Below the pieces are notes generated by a model. That model was given only the letters and a program-made list of their open reading frames with translations. It did no database searches and was not told the DNA's origin. A stretch of DNA of 64,000 nt from Streptococcus cristatus ATCC 51100 (GTDB lineage: Bacteria > Bacillota > Bacilli > Lactobacillales > Streptococcaceae): the NCBI RefSeq assembly GCF_000222765.1, contig NZ_AFUE01000001.1, forward strand, positions 62,001 to 126,000, read 5' to 3'. The translations under genes and the position numbers were made by a program. Positions 16,346 through 25,829 of the stretch are shown here, in pieces. Within the stretch, counting starts at the first letter, position 1, and each line of letters opens with the position of its first letter.

Positions 16346-18430
16346 TTGGTAACAAAAACAAAGAAAAAGTCTACGACCAAGAAAAATCTTGTCATCGTAG
16401 AGTCGCCTGCCAAGGCAAAAACAATAGAAAAATATCTGGGAAGAAATTATAAGGTTCTGGCTAGTGTCGGGCATATTCGTGACCTGAAAAAGTCCACTAT
16501 GTCCATCGATTTTGAGAACAACTACGAGCCTCAATACATCAATATTCGTGGTAAAGGTCCGTTGATTAATGACTTAAAAAAAGAAGCGAAGAAAGCCAAG
16601 CAAGTCTTTCTGGCGAGTGACCCGGACCGCGAAGGAGAAGCTATTTCTTGGCATTTGGCCCACATTCTCAATCTAGATGAGAAAGAGAAAAACCGTGTCG
16701 TCTTCAATGAAATCACCAAGGATGCGGTCAAGAATGCTTTTAAAGAGCCGCGTCAAATTGATATGGATTTGGTCAATGCCCAGCAAGCTCGTCGGGTTCT
16801 GGACCGCTTGGTTGGTTATTCCATTTCTCCGATTCTTTGGAAGAAAGTCAAAAAAGGTCTGTCAGCTGGTCGAGTGCAGTCTGTTGCTCTCAAGCTGATT
16901 ATCGACCGTGAAAATGAAATCAACGCCTTCAAACCGGAAGAATATTGGACAATTGACGGAACCTTTAAGAAAGGGACTCGTCAGTTCCAGGCAAGCTTCT
17001 ATGGCATGAATGGTAAGAAGATGAAGTTGACCAACAACGAGGATGTCAAAGAAGTCTTGTCTCACCTCAAAGGTGATGACTTTACAGTCGACAGTGTCGA
17101 AAAGAAAGAGCGCCGACGCAATGCTCCGCTGCCCTACACGACTTCCTCTATGCAGCAGGATGCCGCTAATAAGATTAATTTCCGGACTCGTAAGACCATG
17201 ATGGTAGCTCAGCAGCTCTATGAGGGCATTAATATCGGTTCTGGCGTGCAAGGTCTGATTACGTATATGCGTACCGACTCGACTCGGATCAGCCCAGTAG
17301 CGCAGAATGAAGCGGCTAGCTTTATTACTGATAAATTTGGTGCTAAATATTCTAAACATGGCAGTAAGGTGAAAAATGCTTCGGGTGCCCAAGATGCCCA
17401 CGAGGCCATTCGTCCTTCCAGTGTTTTCAATACACCAGAAAGCATTGCAAAATATCTGGATAAGGATCAGCTTAAGCTATATACGCTAATCTGGAATCGC
17501 TTTGTAGCCAGCCAAATGACAGCAGCGGTCTTTGACACCATGAATGTCAAATTAGAGCAAAACGGTGTCCAATTTGCAGCTAACGGCAGTCAGGTCAAGT
17601 TTGATGGATATCTGGCTATCTATAATGACTCTGACAAGAATAAAATGCTGCCAGACATGGAAAAGGGTGATACCGTCAAACGTGTCAATACCAATCCAGA
17701 ACAGCACTTTACCCAGCCGCCAGCTCGTTATTCTGAAGCGACTCTCATCAAAACTTTGGAAGAAAATGGCGTTGGTCGTCCGTCTACCTATGCACCGACC
17801 ATTGAAACCATTCAGAAACGCTACTATGTCAAATTGGTTTCCAAGCGCTTTGAACCGACAGAATTGGGTGAAATAGTTAATGCGCTGATTGTCGAATTCT
17901 TCCCAGGCATCGTAAATGTGAAATTTACAGCCGAAATGGAAGCAAAACTGGATGATGTAGAAGTTGGAAGAGAACAGTGGCAGAAGGTTATTGATGAGTT
18001 TTACAAGCCTTTTGAAAAGGAAGTGGCTAAAGCTGAATCCGAGATGGAAAAAATCCAAATCAAGGATGAGCCAGCCGGTTTTGACTGTGAAGTCTGTGGC
18101 AGTCCAATGGTCATCAAGTTGGGAAGATTTGGCAAGTTCTATGCCTGCAGCAATTTCCCAGACTGTCGTCACACTCAGGCCATTGTCAAGGAAATTGGCG
18201 TGACCTGCCCACAGTGTCAGAAAGGGCAAGTTATCGAGCGTAAGACTAAGCGAAATCGCATTTTCTATGGCTGTGATCGTTATCCAGACTGTGATTTCAC
18301 ATCTTGGGACAAGCCTGTTGGGCGTAACTGTCCAAAATGTGACCATTATCTAGTTGAAAAGAAAGTCCGTGGTGGCGGCAAGCAAGTGGTCTGCAGCAAT
18401 GGCGACTATCAAGAAGAAAAAGTGAAATAA
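16346..18430 (+). CDS. topA: DNA topoisomerase I
   Basis: Type IA enzyme that relaxes negative supercoils. Toprim domain [19 protein letters not shown] at residues 14-32 with the acidic [11 protein letters not shown] triad; active-site tyrosine in [11 protein letters not shown] (about residue 309); three C-terminal zinc ribbons (CEVCG..CSNFPDC, CPQCQ..CDRYPDC, CPKCD). About 694 residues, the streptococcal norm. I chose the TTG at 16346 because AGAAGG lies 9 bases before it and homologues begin MxTxTKKK; a GTG at 16337 overlaps the ribosome site. Preceded by a near-consensus promoter and followed by a terminator. Confidence 0.96.
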   Translation: MVTKTKKKSTTKKNLVIVESPAKAKTIEKYLGRNYKVLASVGHIRDLKKSTMSIDFENNYEPQYINIRGKGPLINDLKKEAKKAKQVFLASDPDREGEAISWHLAHILNLDEKEKNRVVFNEITKDAVKNAFKEPRQIDMDLVNAQQARRVLDRLVGYSISPILWKKVKKGLSAGRVQSVALKLIIDRENEINAFKPEEYWTIDGTFKKGTRQFQASFYGMNGKKMKLTNNEDVKEVLSHLKGDDFTVDSVEKKERRRNAPLPYTTSSMQQDAANKINFRTRKTMMVAQQLYEGINIGSGVQGLITYMRTDSTRISPVAQNEAASFITDKFGAKYSKHGSKVKNASGAQDAHEAIRPSSVFNTPESIAKYLDKDQLKLYTLIWNRFVASQMTAAVFDTMNVKLEQNGVQFAANGSQVKFDGYLAIYNDSDKNKMLPDMEKGDTVKRVNTNPEQHFTQPPARYSEATLIKTLEENGVGRPSTYAPTIETIQKRYYVKLVSKRFEPTELGEIVNALIVEFFPGIVNVKFTAEMEAKLDDVEVGREQWQKVIDEFYKPFEKEVAKAESEMEKIQIKDEPAGFDCEVCGSPMVIKLGRFGKFYACSNFPDCRHTQAIVKEIGVTCPQCQKGQVIERKTKRNRIFYGCDRYPDCDFTSWDKPVGRNCPKCDHYLVEKKVRGGGKQVVCSNGDYQEEKVK

Positions 18431-18440
18431 TTAGCTTAGT

Positions 18441-18482
18441 AATCTTTTTGCATAATTTATATTATGTAAAAAGATTTTTTTA
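18441..18482 (+). terminator. Intrinsic terminator after topA
   Basis: Long AT-rich hairpin AATCTTTTTGCATAA / TTATGTAAAAAGATT ending in a run of T. Confidence 0.8.
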
Positions 18483-18500
18483 TAAAAGGTAGGTACCTTT

Positions 18501-18995
18501 ATGACAGATAAATTTGCAGAATTTCTAAAAATCGCGTCTCAACTGAACAAGATGGGAATCGTTCCATTGCTAATGGGCTCTTTGGGGCTGGAACAGGTTA
18601 CTGGTCAGGACTGGCAAGCGCGTGATATCGACATTCACGTTCACGGTGATGAACGTGGCTGGGAAGCGCTAGATGAAGGTCGTATTTACGATATGGACAA
18701 GATCGAGCCCATGATGGGGCGTCTAGGTTATCGTTTAGTCGATCTGCACGAGCACGAATTTCAAAAAGAAGGCTTGTCTATTGAATTTGGGGTCATGGAA
18801 ACCTTGGAGGCATTTTCAGGTGTACCAATAGTTGAACTAACTCGAAAAGAGGTTGATGGTATTGAGTTTTTACTGCCGACTGCGGAGCAATTTTTAGCAA
18901 TCTACCGCGCCTCTTCCCAAGATTCTTACCGAAATGATAATAACAATTGTAAAGATTTTGCTAAGATTGCTTATTTGGAAAAAATGATAGAATGA
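18501..18995 (+). CDS. Nucleotidyltransferase-fold protein of unknown substrate
   Basis: 164 residues. The segment LLMGSLGLEQVTGQDWQARDIDIHV around residues 24-50 has the G-S-x-G(L) and D-I-D pattern of the minimal nucleotidyltransferase fold, and the C-terminus has the YRASSQDSYRNDNNNCKDFAK helix seen in such families. No partner antitoxin-like gene is adjacent, so a MNT/HEPN module is not supported. The ribosome-binding region (18485-18500) can form the hairpin AAAGGT-AGGT-ACCTTT right at the start codon. Confidence 0.65.
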   Translation: MTDKFAEFLKIASQLNKMGIVPLLMGSLGLEQVTGQDWQARDIDIHVHGDERGWEALDEGRIYDMDKIEPMMGRLGYRLVDLHEHEFQKEGLSIEFGVMETLEAFSGVPIVELTRKEVDGIEFLLPTAEQFLAIYRASSQDSYRNDNNNCKDFAKIAYLEKMIE

Positions 18996-19030
18996 GAGAC
19001 TTTCAGGAATCCTCCTGTCTGTCTTTTTTA
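18996..19030 (+). terminator. Probable intrinsic terminator after the 18501 gene
   Basis: Short hairpin CAGGA-ATCC-TCCTG, possibly lengthened by AGAC/GTCT, followed by CTTTTTT. Confidence 0.55.
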
Positions 19031-19088
19031 CCAGCTTTTTGTTATAATGGTCAGAGTGAAAATCTAGAAATATCCAAGGGAGAGAATC

Positions 19089-20423
19089 ATGTCATCATCC
19101 TATATCAATGTTATCGGTGCTGGTCTGGCTGGCAGTGAAGCAGCTTACCAGATTGCTAAGCGTGGAATCCCAGTCAAACTCTATGAAATGCGGGGTGTTA
19201 AGTCAACGCCTCAACACAAGACTGCAGATTTTGCAGAATTGGTCTGCTCTAATTCTCTGAGAGGAGATGCGCTGACCAATGCAGTTGGTCTGCTAAAGGA
19301 AGAAATGCGGCGGTTGGATTCAGTCATCTTAAGGTCAGCAGAAGCGACTCGGGTGCCGGCGGGTGGTGCTCTAGCGGTTGATAGAGAAGGTTTCTCGCAG
19401 ATGGTGACTGAGCTAGTATCCAATCATCCACTGATTGAAGTCATGCGCGAGGAAATCACCGAAATTCCAGAAGATGCCATTACAGTCATTGCGACAGGTC
19501 CGCTGACTAGCGATGCTTTGGCAGAAAAGATCCACGCGCTCAATGGAGGCGACGGTTTTTATTTCTACGATGCAGCAGCGCCAATCATCGATGTCAATAC
19601 CATTGATATGACCAAGGTATATCTTAAATCCCGCTATGATAAGGGCGAAGCGGCCTATCTCAACGCTCCCATGACCAAACAAGAATTTATGGATTTCCAT
19701 GAGGCTTTGGTCAATGCGGAGGAAGCACCGCTCAATTCCTTTGAGAAGGAAAAATACTTTGAAGGCTGCATGCCTATTGAAGTTATGGCTAAGCGAGGCA
19801 TTAAAACCATGCTTTATGGACCGATGAAGCCGGTTGGCTTGGAATACCCAGATGACTACCAAGGACCTCGTGACGGTGACTATAAGACTCCATACGCTGT
19901 AGTGCAGCTTCGTCAGGACAATGCAGCGGGCAGTCTTTACAATATTGTCGGCTTCCAAACTCATCTCAAGTGGGGAGAGCAAAAGCGTGTCTTTCAAATG
20001 ATTCCTGGCCTTGAAAATGCAGAATTTGTCCGCTATGGTGTCATGCACCGTAACTCCTATATGGACTCTCCAAATCTGCTGGAACAGACTTTCCGCTCTA
20101 AGAAACAGCCCAATCTTTTCTTTGCAGGTCAAATGACAGGTGTTGAAGGTTACGTTGAATCAGCAGCTTCTGGGCTGGTTGCTGGTATCAATGCCGCTCG
20201 ACTCTTCAATGGAGAAGAAGCGCTTGTCTTTCCAGAAACAACGGCTATCGGCAGTCTGCCACATTATATCACTCATGCTGATAGCAAGCACTTCCAACCG
20301 ATGAATGTCAATTTCGGTATTATCAAAGAGCTAGATGGTCCTCGAATTCGTGATAAGAAAGAGCGCTATGAGAAGATTGCTGAGCGTGCCTTGCAAGCTT
20401 TACAGCCTTATTTGGATAAATAA
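19089..20423 (+). CDS. trmFO: tRNA (uracil-54) methyltransferase, folate/FAD-dependent
   Basis: Makes 5-methyluridine at position 54 of tRNA using methylene-tetrahydrofolate and FADH2. 444 residues, the usual length. FAD motif [21 protein letters not shown] at the N-terminus, the [22 protein letters not shown] block, and the C-terminal [21 protein letters not shown] signature. GGGAGAG precedes the ATG, and a TATAAT at 19043-19048 is a likely -10. A strong terminator follows. Confidence 0.96.
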   Translation: MSSSYINVIGAGLAGSEAAYQIAKRGIPVKLYEMRGVKSTPQHKTADFAELVCSNSLRGDALTNAVGLLKEEMRRLDSVILRSAEATRVPAGGALAVDREGFSQMVTELVSNHPLIEVMREEITEIPEDAITVIATGPLTSDALAEKIHALNGGDGFYFYDAAAPIIDVNTIDMTKVYLKSRYDKGEAAYLNAPMTKQEFMDFHEALVNAEEAPLNSFEKEKYFEGCMPIEVMAKRGIKTMLYGPMKPVGLEYPDDYQGPRDGDYKTPYAVVQLRQDNAAGSLYNIVGFQTHLKWGEQKRVFQMIPGLENAEFVRYGVMHRNSYMDSPNLLEQTFRSKKQPNLFFAGQMTGVEGYVESAASGLVAGINAARLFNGEEALVFPETTAIGSLPHYITHADSKHFQPMNVNFGIIKELDGPRIRDKKERYEKIAERALQALQPYLDK

Positions 20424-20456
20424 TCTATTTTCTATCATTATCTAATAAAAATCATT

Positions 20457-20485
20457 AAAAAGTTAGGAAATTCCTAACTTTTTTG
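20457..20485 (+). terminator. Intrinsic terminator after trmFO
   Basis: Stem AAAGTTAGGAA / TTCCTAACTTT followed by further T. It overlaps the -35 region of the next promoter. Confidence 0.85.
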
Positions 20486-20494
20486 CTTAATTTG

Positions 20495-20503
20495 TGATAT
20501 AAT
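20495..20503 (+). promoter_or_regulatory. Extended -10 promoter of the esterase/ATP-grasp operon
   Basis: TGATATAAT (TGn plus TATAAT), 36 bp before the first ATG of the three-gene operon. The -35 region falls in the T-tract of the upstream terminator. Confidence 0.65.
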
Positions 20504-20538
20504 AAATAAAAATTTTGAAAATAGAAAGTTTTCTGAAA

Positions 20539-21363
20539 ATGAATAAATCCTATTTCTATCTTGATATGAAAACTCATGAGTTGGTTGTTCCTTACACCAA
20601 ACAAAAGCGGCGCGTGCGAGTGCTGCTTCCTAAAAATTATGAACAAGATACTAAAAAGACCTATCCCGTCGCCTATTTTCACGATGGACAAAATGTCCTG
20701 TATAGCAAGGAGTCTTTCAGTGGACATTCTTGGAAAGTGATTCCAACAATCAAGCGCAATCCTGATATTGAAAAAATGATAGTCGTGGCCATTGACAACG
20801 ATGGACCACGACGGATGGATGAGTATTCTGCTTGGAAGTTTCAGGAGTCCAATATTCCTGGTGTTCAGTTTGGCGGCAAGGGCACAGAGTACGCAGAGTT
20901 TGTCATGGACGTCGTCAAACCTTTTATTGACGAAAATTATCGGACTAAGCCTGACCGCCAGCATACGGCTATGATTGGTTCTTCATTGGGGGGCAATATT
21001 ACCCAATTTATCGGTATTGAATATCAGGATCAGGTCGGCTGTCTAGGTGTTTTTTCATCGGCCAACTGGCTCCACCAAGAAGCTTTTGACCGCTACATAG
21101 AGCGTCAGAAGTTACATCCAGACCAGCGAGTTTTCATCTATGTTGGAACAGAGGAAGCTGATGATACAGATAAGACTCTCATGGCAGGCAATATCAAGCA
21201 AGCCTATATTGATTCTTCACTCAGTTATTACCGTCAGCTGATTGCTGCTGGTGTGGAGCTGGACAATCTGCACATCAAAATCCAGTCTGGAGCGATTCAC
21301 AATGAAGTGGATTGGGCGGAAAATCTACCTGACTGTTTCCGTTTTATCAGTGAAAAGTGGTAG
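20539..21363 (+). CDS. Alpha/beta hydrolase, esterase family (first gene of a three-gene operon)
   Basis: 274 residues, enterochelin-esterase/tributyrin-esterase-like fold. The catalytic serine is in AMIGSSLGGNITQ (G-x-S-x-G), preceded by the oxyanion/strand segment YPVAYFHDGQNVLY and MIVVAIDNDG; a histidine for the triad is in GAIHNEVDW near the C-terminus. No signal peptide. I chose the ATG at 20539 (AGAAAG upstream) over a TTG at 20515. It is followed after 26 bp by a second esterase-like gene and then an ATP-grasp gene, all on one strand with short gaps, which suggests a shared pathway I cannot name. Confidence 0.8.
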   Translation: MNKSYFYLDMKTHELVVPYTKQKRRVRVLLPKNYEQDTKKTYPVAYFHDGQNVLYSKESFSGHSWKVIPTIKRNPDIEKMIVVAIDNDGPRRMDEYSAWKFQESNIPGVQFGGKGTEYAEFVMDVVKPFIDENYRTKPDRQHTAMIGSSLGGNITQFIGIEYQDQVGCLGVFSSANWLHQEAFDRYIERQKLHPDQRVFIYVGTEEADDTDKTLMAGNIKQAYIDSSLSYYRQLIAAGVELDNLHIKIQSGAIHNEVDWAENLPDCFRFISEKW

Positions 21364-21389
21364 AAAAAGAAGCTAAAAGGAGAAAACAA

Positions 21390-22130
21390 ATGCATGTAGA
21401 ATTTTTAAGTCATTGGAGCGGTCATTTGAACCGTGAAATGTATGTCAATCGTTACGGTCATGCTGGCATTCCAGTGGTAGTCTTTGCCTCGTCAGGCGGT
21501 TCTCACAATGAATATGCTGACTTCGGCATGATTGAAGCCTGCTCTTGGTTCATCGAGACAGGGAAGGTGCAATTTTTTACCTTGAGCAGCGTAGATAGCG
21601 AAAGCTGGCTGGCGGACTGGAAACATCCCCATGACCGCGCTGAGATGCACCGTGCTTATGAGCGTTATGTTATTGAAGAGGCGATTCCTTTTATAAAACA
21701 CAAGACAGGCTGGTTTGATCCAATGATGACGACAGGCTGCTCTATGGGCGCTTATCATGCCGTCAATTTTTTCCTCCAGCATCCAGATGTTTTCAATAAA
21801 GTGATTGCCCTCAGTGGTGTCTATGATGCACGCTTCTTTGTCGGTGACAATTTGAACGACGAAGTCATTTATCAAAACTCACCAGCTGACTATATCTGGA
21901 ACCAAAATGATGGTTGGTTTATTGACCGCTATCGACAAGCTGATATTATTGTTTGTACCGGTTTGGGCGACTGGGAGCAGGATGGCCTGCCTTCCTTCTA
22001 CACACTGAAAGAAGCTTGCGAACACAAAAATATCCCAGCCTGGTTTGCTGAATGGGGTCACGATGTGTCTCATGATTGGATTTGGTGGCGCAAGCAGATG
22101 CCTTATTTCTTGAGCCAGTTAAATCTCTAA
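21390..22130 (+). CDS. Alpha/beta hydrolase, esterase family (second gene of the operon)
   Basis: 246 residues. The nucleophile motif is TTGCSMGAYHAVNF (G-C-S-M-G), with the preceding helix RYVIEEAIPFIKHKTGWFDPM; an acidic residue is in TGLGDWEQD and the histidine in WGHDVSHDW near the C-terminus, so the triad looks complete. The start at 21390 has AAAAGGAG 7 bases upstream; an upstream in-frame GTG at 21357 overlaps the previous gene. It shares family with its upstream neighbour but little direct similarity, so it is not a recent duplicate. Cytoplasmic by composition. Substrate unknown. Confidence 0.8.
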   Translation: MHVEFLSHWSGHLNREMYVNRYGHAGIPVVVFASSGGSHNEYADFGMIEACSWFIETGKVQFFTLSSVDSESWLADWKHPHDRAEMHRAYERYVIEEAIPFIKHKTGWFDPMMTTGCSMGAYHAVNFFLQHPDVFNKVIALSGVYDARFFVGDNLNDEVIYQNSPADYIWNQNDGWFIDRYRQADIIVCTGLGDWEQDGLPSFYTLKEACEHKNIPAWFAEWGHDVSHDWIWWRKQMPYFLSQLNL

Positions 22131-22157
22131 AATGTTAAGTGGAAAGGAAGTCTTACT

Positions 22158-23324
22158 ATGAATTATATTGTTATTTCACCTTATTATCCAGAAAATTTCC
22201 AGCAGTTTACGATTGAGCTGGCTAACAAGGGCATTACAGTGCTTGGTATCGGACAGGAGCCCTATGAGCAGTTAGGCCCAGGCCTTCAGAACGCTTTGAT
22301 AGAGTATTTCCGTGTTGACAATTTGGAAAATCTGGATGAAGTGAAACGTGCGGTAGCCTTCCTTTTCTACAAACATGGACCGATCGACCGCATCGAATCT
22401 CATAATGAATACTGGCTGGAGCAAGATGCCCAGTTGCGGGAACAATTTAACGTTTTTGGAGCTAAGCCGGATGACCTGAAAAAGACAAAATTCAAGTCTG
22501 AAATGAAGAAACTCTTCCAGAAAGCTGGTGTGCCAGTCGTTCCAGGTCAGGTTGTCAAAAAACTATCGGATGTAGATCAGGCTGTCAAAAAAATCGGCCT
22601 TCCTCTGATTGCTAAACCAGACAACGGGGTAGGGGCTGCAGCCACGTTTAAGATTGAGACAGCTGCGGATGTCGAGCATTTTAAAGAAGAATGGGATCAG
22701 GAGACTGTCTATTTCTTTGAAAAATTTGTGACTTCTAGCGAGATCTGTACGTTTGATGGCCTGATTGATTCCGAAGGAAATATTGTCTTTTCAACAACTT
22801 TTGATTACGCCTACACACCGCTAGACCTCATGCTTTATAAAATGGATAATTCTTACTATGTCCTCAAGGAGATGGATCCAAAACTTCGTGCTTATGGCGA
22901 GGCCATCGTCCAAGCATTTGGCATGAAAGAGCGCTTTTTCCATATCGAATTTTTCCGCAAAGACGATGATTACATAGCTATCGAATACAATAATCGTCCA
23001 GCAGGTGGTTTTACCATCGATGTTTATAATTACGCTCACTCAATCGATCTCTATCGTGGATACGCGAATATTGTTGCGGGTGAGCCTTTCCCTGAATCAG
23101 ACATGGAGCCGTTATTCTGCTTGGCAACGTCTCGTCGCGCAAGCTCGCATTATGCCTATTCAGAGGCGGAGTTGTTAGAGAAATATCAAGATAACTTTAA
23201 AGTCAAAAAAGACATGCCAGCGGCCTTTGCAGAGTTGCAAGGAGACTACCTCTACATGCTGACCACTCCAAGTCGGGAGCAGATGGAAGAGATGATCACT
23301 GACTTTGGAAAGAAAGCAGAGTGA
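22158..23324 (+). CDS. ATP-grasp ligase (carboxylate-amine/thiol ligase family)
   Basis: 388 residues. N-terminal pre-ATP-grasp fold (IVISPYYPENFQQFTIELANKG), then the ATP-grasp module from about residue 105: the ATP-binding lysines in KFKSEMKKLFQKAGVPVVPG and LPLIAKPDNGVGAAAT, and the metal-binding E-x-N-x-R in IAIEYNNRPAGG (about residue 278). Such enzymes couple a carboxylate, via an acyl phosphate, to an amine or thiol. The link to two esterases suggests making and trimming of a small molecule or peptide (inference). GGAAAGGAAG precedes the ATG. A terminator follows at 23480. Confidence 0.82.
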   Translation: MNYIVISPYYPENFQQFTIELANKGITVLGIGQEPYEQLGPGLQNALIEYFRVDNLENLDEVKRAVAFLFYKHGPIDRIESHNEYWLEQDAQLREQFNVFGAKPDDLKKTKFKSEMKKLFQKAGVPVVPGQVVKKLSDVDQAVKKIGLPLIAKPDNGVGAAATFKIETAADVEHFKEEWDQETVYFFEKFVTSSEICTFDGLIDSEGNIVFSTTFDYAYTPLDLMLYKMDNSYYVLKEMDPKLRAYGEAIVQAFGMKERFFHIEFFRKDDDYIAIEYNNRPAGGFTIDVYNYAHSIDLYRGYANIVAGEPFPESDMEPLFCLATSRRASSHYAYSEAELLEKYQDNFKVKKDMPAAFAELQGDYLYMLTTPSREQMEEMITDFGKKAE

Positions 23325-23479
23325 TCTTTTATAGTAAATAGCTTCCTTATAGCGGTGAACATCCAGTCAGCATATATAATAGCGTTGCGGAAATAGAATG
23401 AAAATCTAGTTTTGAATCTATTGAACCATTCAAAAAAATTAAACATAATAGTTTGTGAAATATTTATTTTTGTTTTATC

Positions 23480-23513
23480 AATCAGCGTATCTATGGGATA
23501 TGCTGATTTTTCT
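23480..23513 (+). terminator. Intrinsic terminator of the esterase/ATP-grasp operon
   Basis: Stem AATCAGCGTATC / GATATGCTGATT with loop TATGG and a T-rich tail, 155 bp after the stop. The stretch 23325-23479 between stop and hairpin shows no gene. Confidence 0.75.
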
Positions 23514-23538
23514 TTGTAAAAAAATTTGAGCAAAAACT

Positions 23539-23567
23539 TTGACAGTGCTTACAATATTCGTTAGAAT
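23539..23567 (+). promoter_or_regulatory. SigA promoter of the acoABCL-lplA operon
   Basis: Perfect TTGACA, 17-bp spacer, TAGAAT. The predicted transcript start near 23574 leaves a leader of about 140 nt ahead of acoA. Confidence 0.85.
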
Positions 23568-23574
23568 AGAAGGG

Positions 23575-23716
23575 AAATAAATAATGCTTATACCCTGTAT
23601 CATTCGGAATGATAGGACAGCTAGAGCGCTTGGGATATTCATGGTGTCCTAGTTCAACTTAAATAGTTGCAGCTGCCCGTACACTCGATTGAATGGGGTT
23701 TTAGAAAGGCAAAGAA
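23575..23716 (+). promoter_or_regulatory. Long aco leader with competing hairpins
   Basis: Hairpin CTG-TATCATT-CGG-AATGATA-(GGA)-CAG spans 23595-23620. The segment GGACA (23615-23619) can instead pair with TGTCC (23645-23649), so two folds compete. No T-box, riboswitch or leader peptide that I recognise. The ribosome site for acoA (AAAGGCAAAG) lies at the 3' end. Confidence 0.4.
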
Positions 23717-24685
23717 ATGGCAACCTTAGATAAATCTCTCTTATTAGAGATGTTTCGTAAGATGGAAGAAATCCGTCGTATGGACTTAAAAATTGCACAA
23801 CTTGTAAAAAAAGGGAAAGTTCCAGGCATGACTCACTTTTCAGTGGGTGAGGAAGCGGCCAATGTTGGTGCAATGTTAGCTTTAAATCCGGATGATTTAA
23901 TCACTTCTAATCACCGTGGACATGGTCAAGCCATTGCCAAAGGTATTGACCTAAATGGTATGATGGCTGAGATCCTTGGTAAGTACAATGGTACTTGTAA
24001 AGGGAAAGGCGGCTCTATGCATATTGCCGATCTGGATGCTGGAAACCTTGGTGCCAATGGTATCGTAGGTGGCGGTATGGGAATCGCTGTTGGTGCGGCT
24101 CTTACTCAGCAAATGCAGAAGACAGGCAAGATTGTTGTCTGCTTCTTTGGTGACGGTGCGACCAACGAAGGTGTTTTCCACGAAGCAGTAAACATGGCTT
24201 CTATCTGGAATCTGCCAGTTATTTTCTACTGCATTAACAATGGTTATGGAATCTCTGCGGATATCAAGAAAATGACCAATGTAGAACATATCCATCAACG
24301 TAGCGCTGCATATGGAATCCCAGGCATGTTCATCGAAGATGGAAATAATGTTCTGGATGTCTACGAAGGCTTCCAAAAGGCTGTCGAGCACGTTCGTAGT
24401 GGTAAAGGACCAGTCTTGATCGAAAGTGTAACCTATCGTTGGTTAGGACATTCATCTTCTGATCCGGGTAAATACCGCACTCGTGAAGAAGTAGACGAAT
24501 GGAAGAAAAAAGATCCCATTGAAAATCTTCGCAACTACTTGCTAGAAAATGACATTGCAAGCGAGGAGGAGCTAGAAGCTATTCAAGCTAGTGTCAAAGA
24601 AGCAGTAGAGGCGTCTGTAAAGTTTGCAGAAGAAAGCCCATTCCCACCGCTTGAATCTGCTTTTGAAGATATTTACGCAGACTAA
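23717..24685 (+). CDS. acoA: Acetoin/pyruvate dehydrogenase complex E1 alpha subunit
   Basis: Thiamine-diphosphate-dependent decarboxylase subunit of a 2-oxoacid (acetoin or pyruvate) dehydrogenase complex. 322 residues. The ThDP signature begins GDGATNEG and ends CINNNYGIS-like (here YCINNNGYGIS) across residues 140-180, and the TSNHRGHGQAIAKG and YRWLGHSSSDPGKYR segments match E1 alpha. First gene of a five-gene operon that also encodes E1 beta, E2, lipoyl-E3 and a lipoate ligase. In pneumococcus the equivalent cluster sits beside xerS as it does here. Confidence 0.93.
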   Translation: MATLDKSLLLEMFRKMEEIRRMDLKIAQLVKKGKVPGMTHFSVGEEAANVGAMLALNPDDLITSNHRGHGQAIAKGIDLNGMMAEILGKYNGTCKGKGGSMHIADLDAGNLGANGIVGGGMGIAVGAALTQQMQKTGKIVVCFFGDGATNEGVFHEAVNMASIWNLPVIFYCINNGYGISADIKKMTNVEHIHQRSAAYGIPGMFIEDGNNVLDVYEGFQKAVEHVRSGKGPVLIESVTYRWLGHSSSDPGKYRTREEVDEWKKKDPIENLRNYLLENDIASEEELEAIQASVKEAVEASVKFAEESPFPPLESAFEDIYAD

Positions 24686-24705
24686 AGAGAGGAGAAAAAA
24701 AGAAA

Positions 24706-25698
24706 ATGGAAACTAAAACTATGTCATTTCGTGACACCATTATCCTCGCTATGTCTGAGGAAATGCGTCGCGATGAAAATGTACTCTTGATGGGAGAGGA
24801 TGTCGGAGTTTTCGGTGGAGATTTCGGAACATCTGTTGGTATGCTGGAAGAGTTTGGTCCTGAGCGTGTACGTGACTGTCCGATTTCAGAAGCGGCGATT
24901 TCTGGAGCAGCAGCAGGAGCAGCCATGACAGGACTTCGCCCGATTGTTGATATGACCTTCATGGACTTCGCTGTAATTGCTATGGATAATATCGTCAACC
25001 AAGCGGCTAAAACACGTTATATGTTTGGTGGTAAAGGGCAAGTTCCGATGACCATTCGTTGTGCGGCTGGTAATGGAGTGGGTTCCGCAGCCCAGCACTC
25101 GCAATCTCTAGAGTCTTGGTTTACGCATATCCCTGGACTTAAGGTTGTGGCACCAGGTACACCTGCGGATATGAAAGGACTGCTCAAGTCTTCTATCCGT
25201 GATAACAACCCAGTCATCATTCTTGAGTACAAGTCTGAATTTAACCAAAAAGGGGAAGTGCCAGTCGATCCTGAGTATGTTATTCCGCTTGGCGTTGGCG
25301 AAATCAAAAAAGAAGGTACTGATGTAACAGTTGTTACCTACGGAAAAATGCTGCGCCGTGTCATGCAGTCAGCTGAAGAATTGGCAGAAGAAGGTATCTC
25401 TGTAGAAGTCGTTGACCCACGTACATTGGTGCCGCTTGATAAGGATATTATCATCAATTCTGTTAAGAAGACTGGTAAGGTTGTTCTGGTAAATGATGCC
25501 CACAAAACTAGCGGTTTTATTGGTGAAATTTCAGCGATTATTGCTGAATCTGAAGCATTTGACTATCTAGATGCACCAATCCGCCGTTGTGCAGGTGAAG
25601 ATGTGCCAATGCCTTATGCACAAAACTTGGAAAACGCGATGATTCCGACTGTTGAAAGCATCAAAGACGCTATTCGGAAGACATATCATAAAGAATAA
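24706..25698 (+). CDS. acoB: Acetoin/pyruvate dehydrogenase complex E1 beta subunit
   Basis: Pairs with acoA to form the E1 heterotetramer. 330 residues, normal length. Typical stretches are GEDVGVFGGDFGTS, DCPISEAAISGAAAGAAMTGLRPI, MTIRCAAGNGVGSAAQHSQSLE with the catalytic-site histidine, and the transketolase C-terminal domain EVVDPRTLVPLDKD with VLVNDAHKTSGFIGEI. GAGAGGAG precedes the ATG. A 342-bp gap with RNA hairpins separates it from acoC. Confidence 0.93.
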   Translation: METKTMSFRDTIILAMSEEMRRDENVLLMGEDVGVFGGDFGTSVGMLEEFGPERVRDCPISEAAISGAAAGAAMTGLRPIVDMTFMDFAVIAMDNIVNQAAKTRYMFGGKGQVPMTIRCAAGNGVGSAAQHSQSLESWFTHIPGLKVVAPGTPADMKGLLKSSIRDNNPVIILEYKSEFNQKGEVPVDPEYVIPLGVGEIKKEGTDVTVVTYGKMLRRVMQSAEELAEEGISVEVVDPRTLVPLDKDIIINSVKKTGKVVLVNDAHKTSGFIGEISAIIAESEAFDYLDAPIRRCAGEDVPMPYAQNLENAMIPTVESIKDAIRKTYHKE

Positions 25699-25726
25699 GG
25701 TATAATAAAGAAAAGGCTTTCTCATG

Positions 25727-25762
25727 GATTAGATTACATAGATTATTTTATGTAATCTAATC
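25727..25762 (+). repeat. Strong AT-rich hairpin after acoB
   Basis: Perfect 14-bp stem GATTAGATTACATA / TATGTAATCTAATC with an 8-nt loop. No T-tract follows, so it looks more like an RNA-stabilising or processing hairpin than an intrinsic terminator. Confidence 0.5.
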
Positions 25763-25829
25763 TAATCTTGTGTAGAGGTCCTAATAAGTACTTTTAATAT
25801 TTATATTTAGTGTGGGCTAAAAGCTCAGA

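Noticed and set aside
17552-18346. Long - strand ORF opposite topA (264 codons)
   Set aside because: Mirror of a well-conserved topA with no ribosome site and no recognisable domain; the same holds for 16862-17401.
19413-20132. - strand ORF opposite trmFO (239 codons)
   Set aside because: Shadow of the real gene; composition is unlike protein and no start signal exists.
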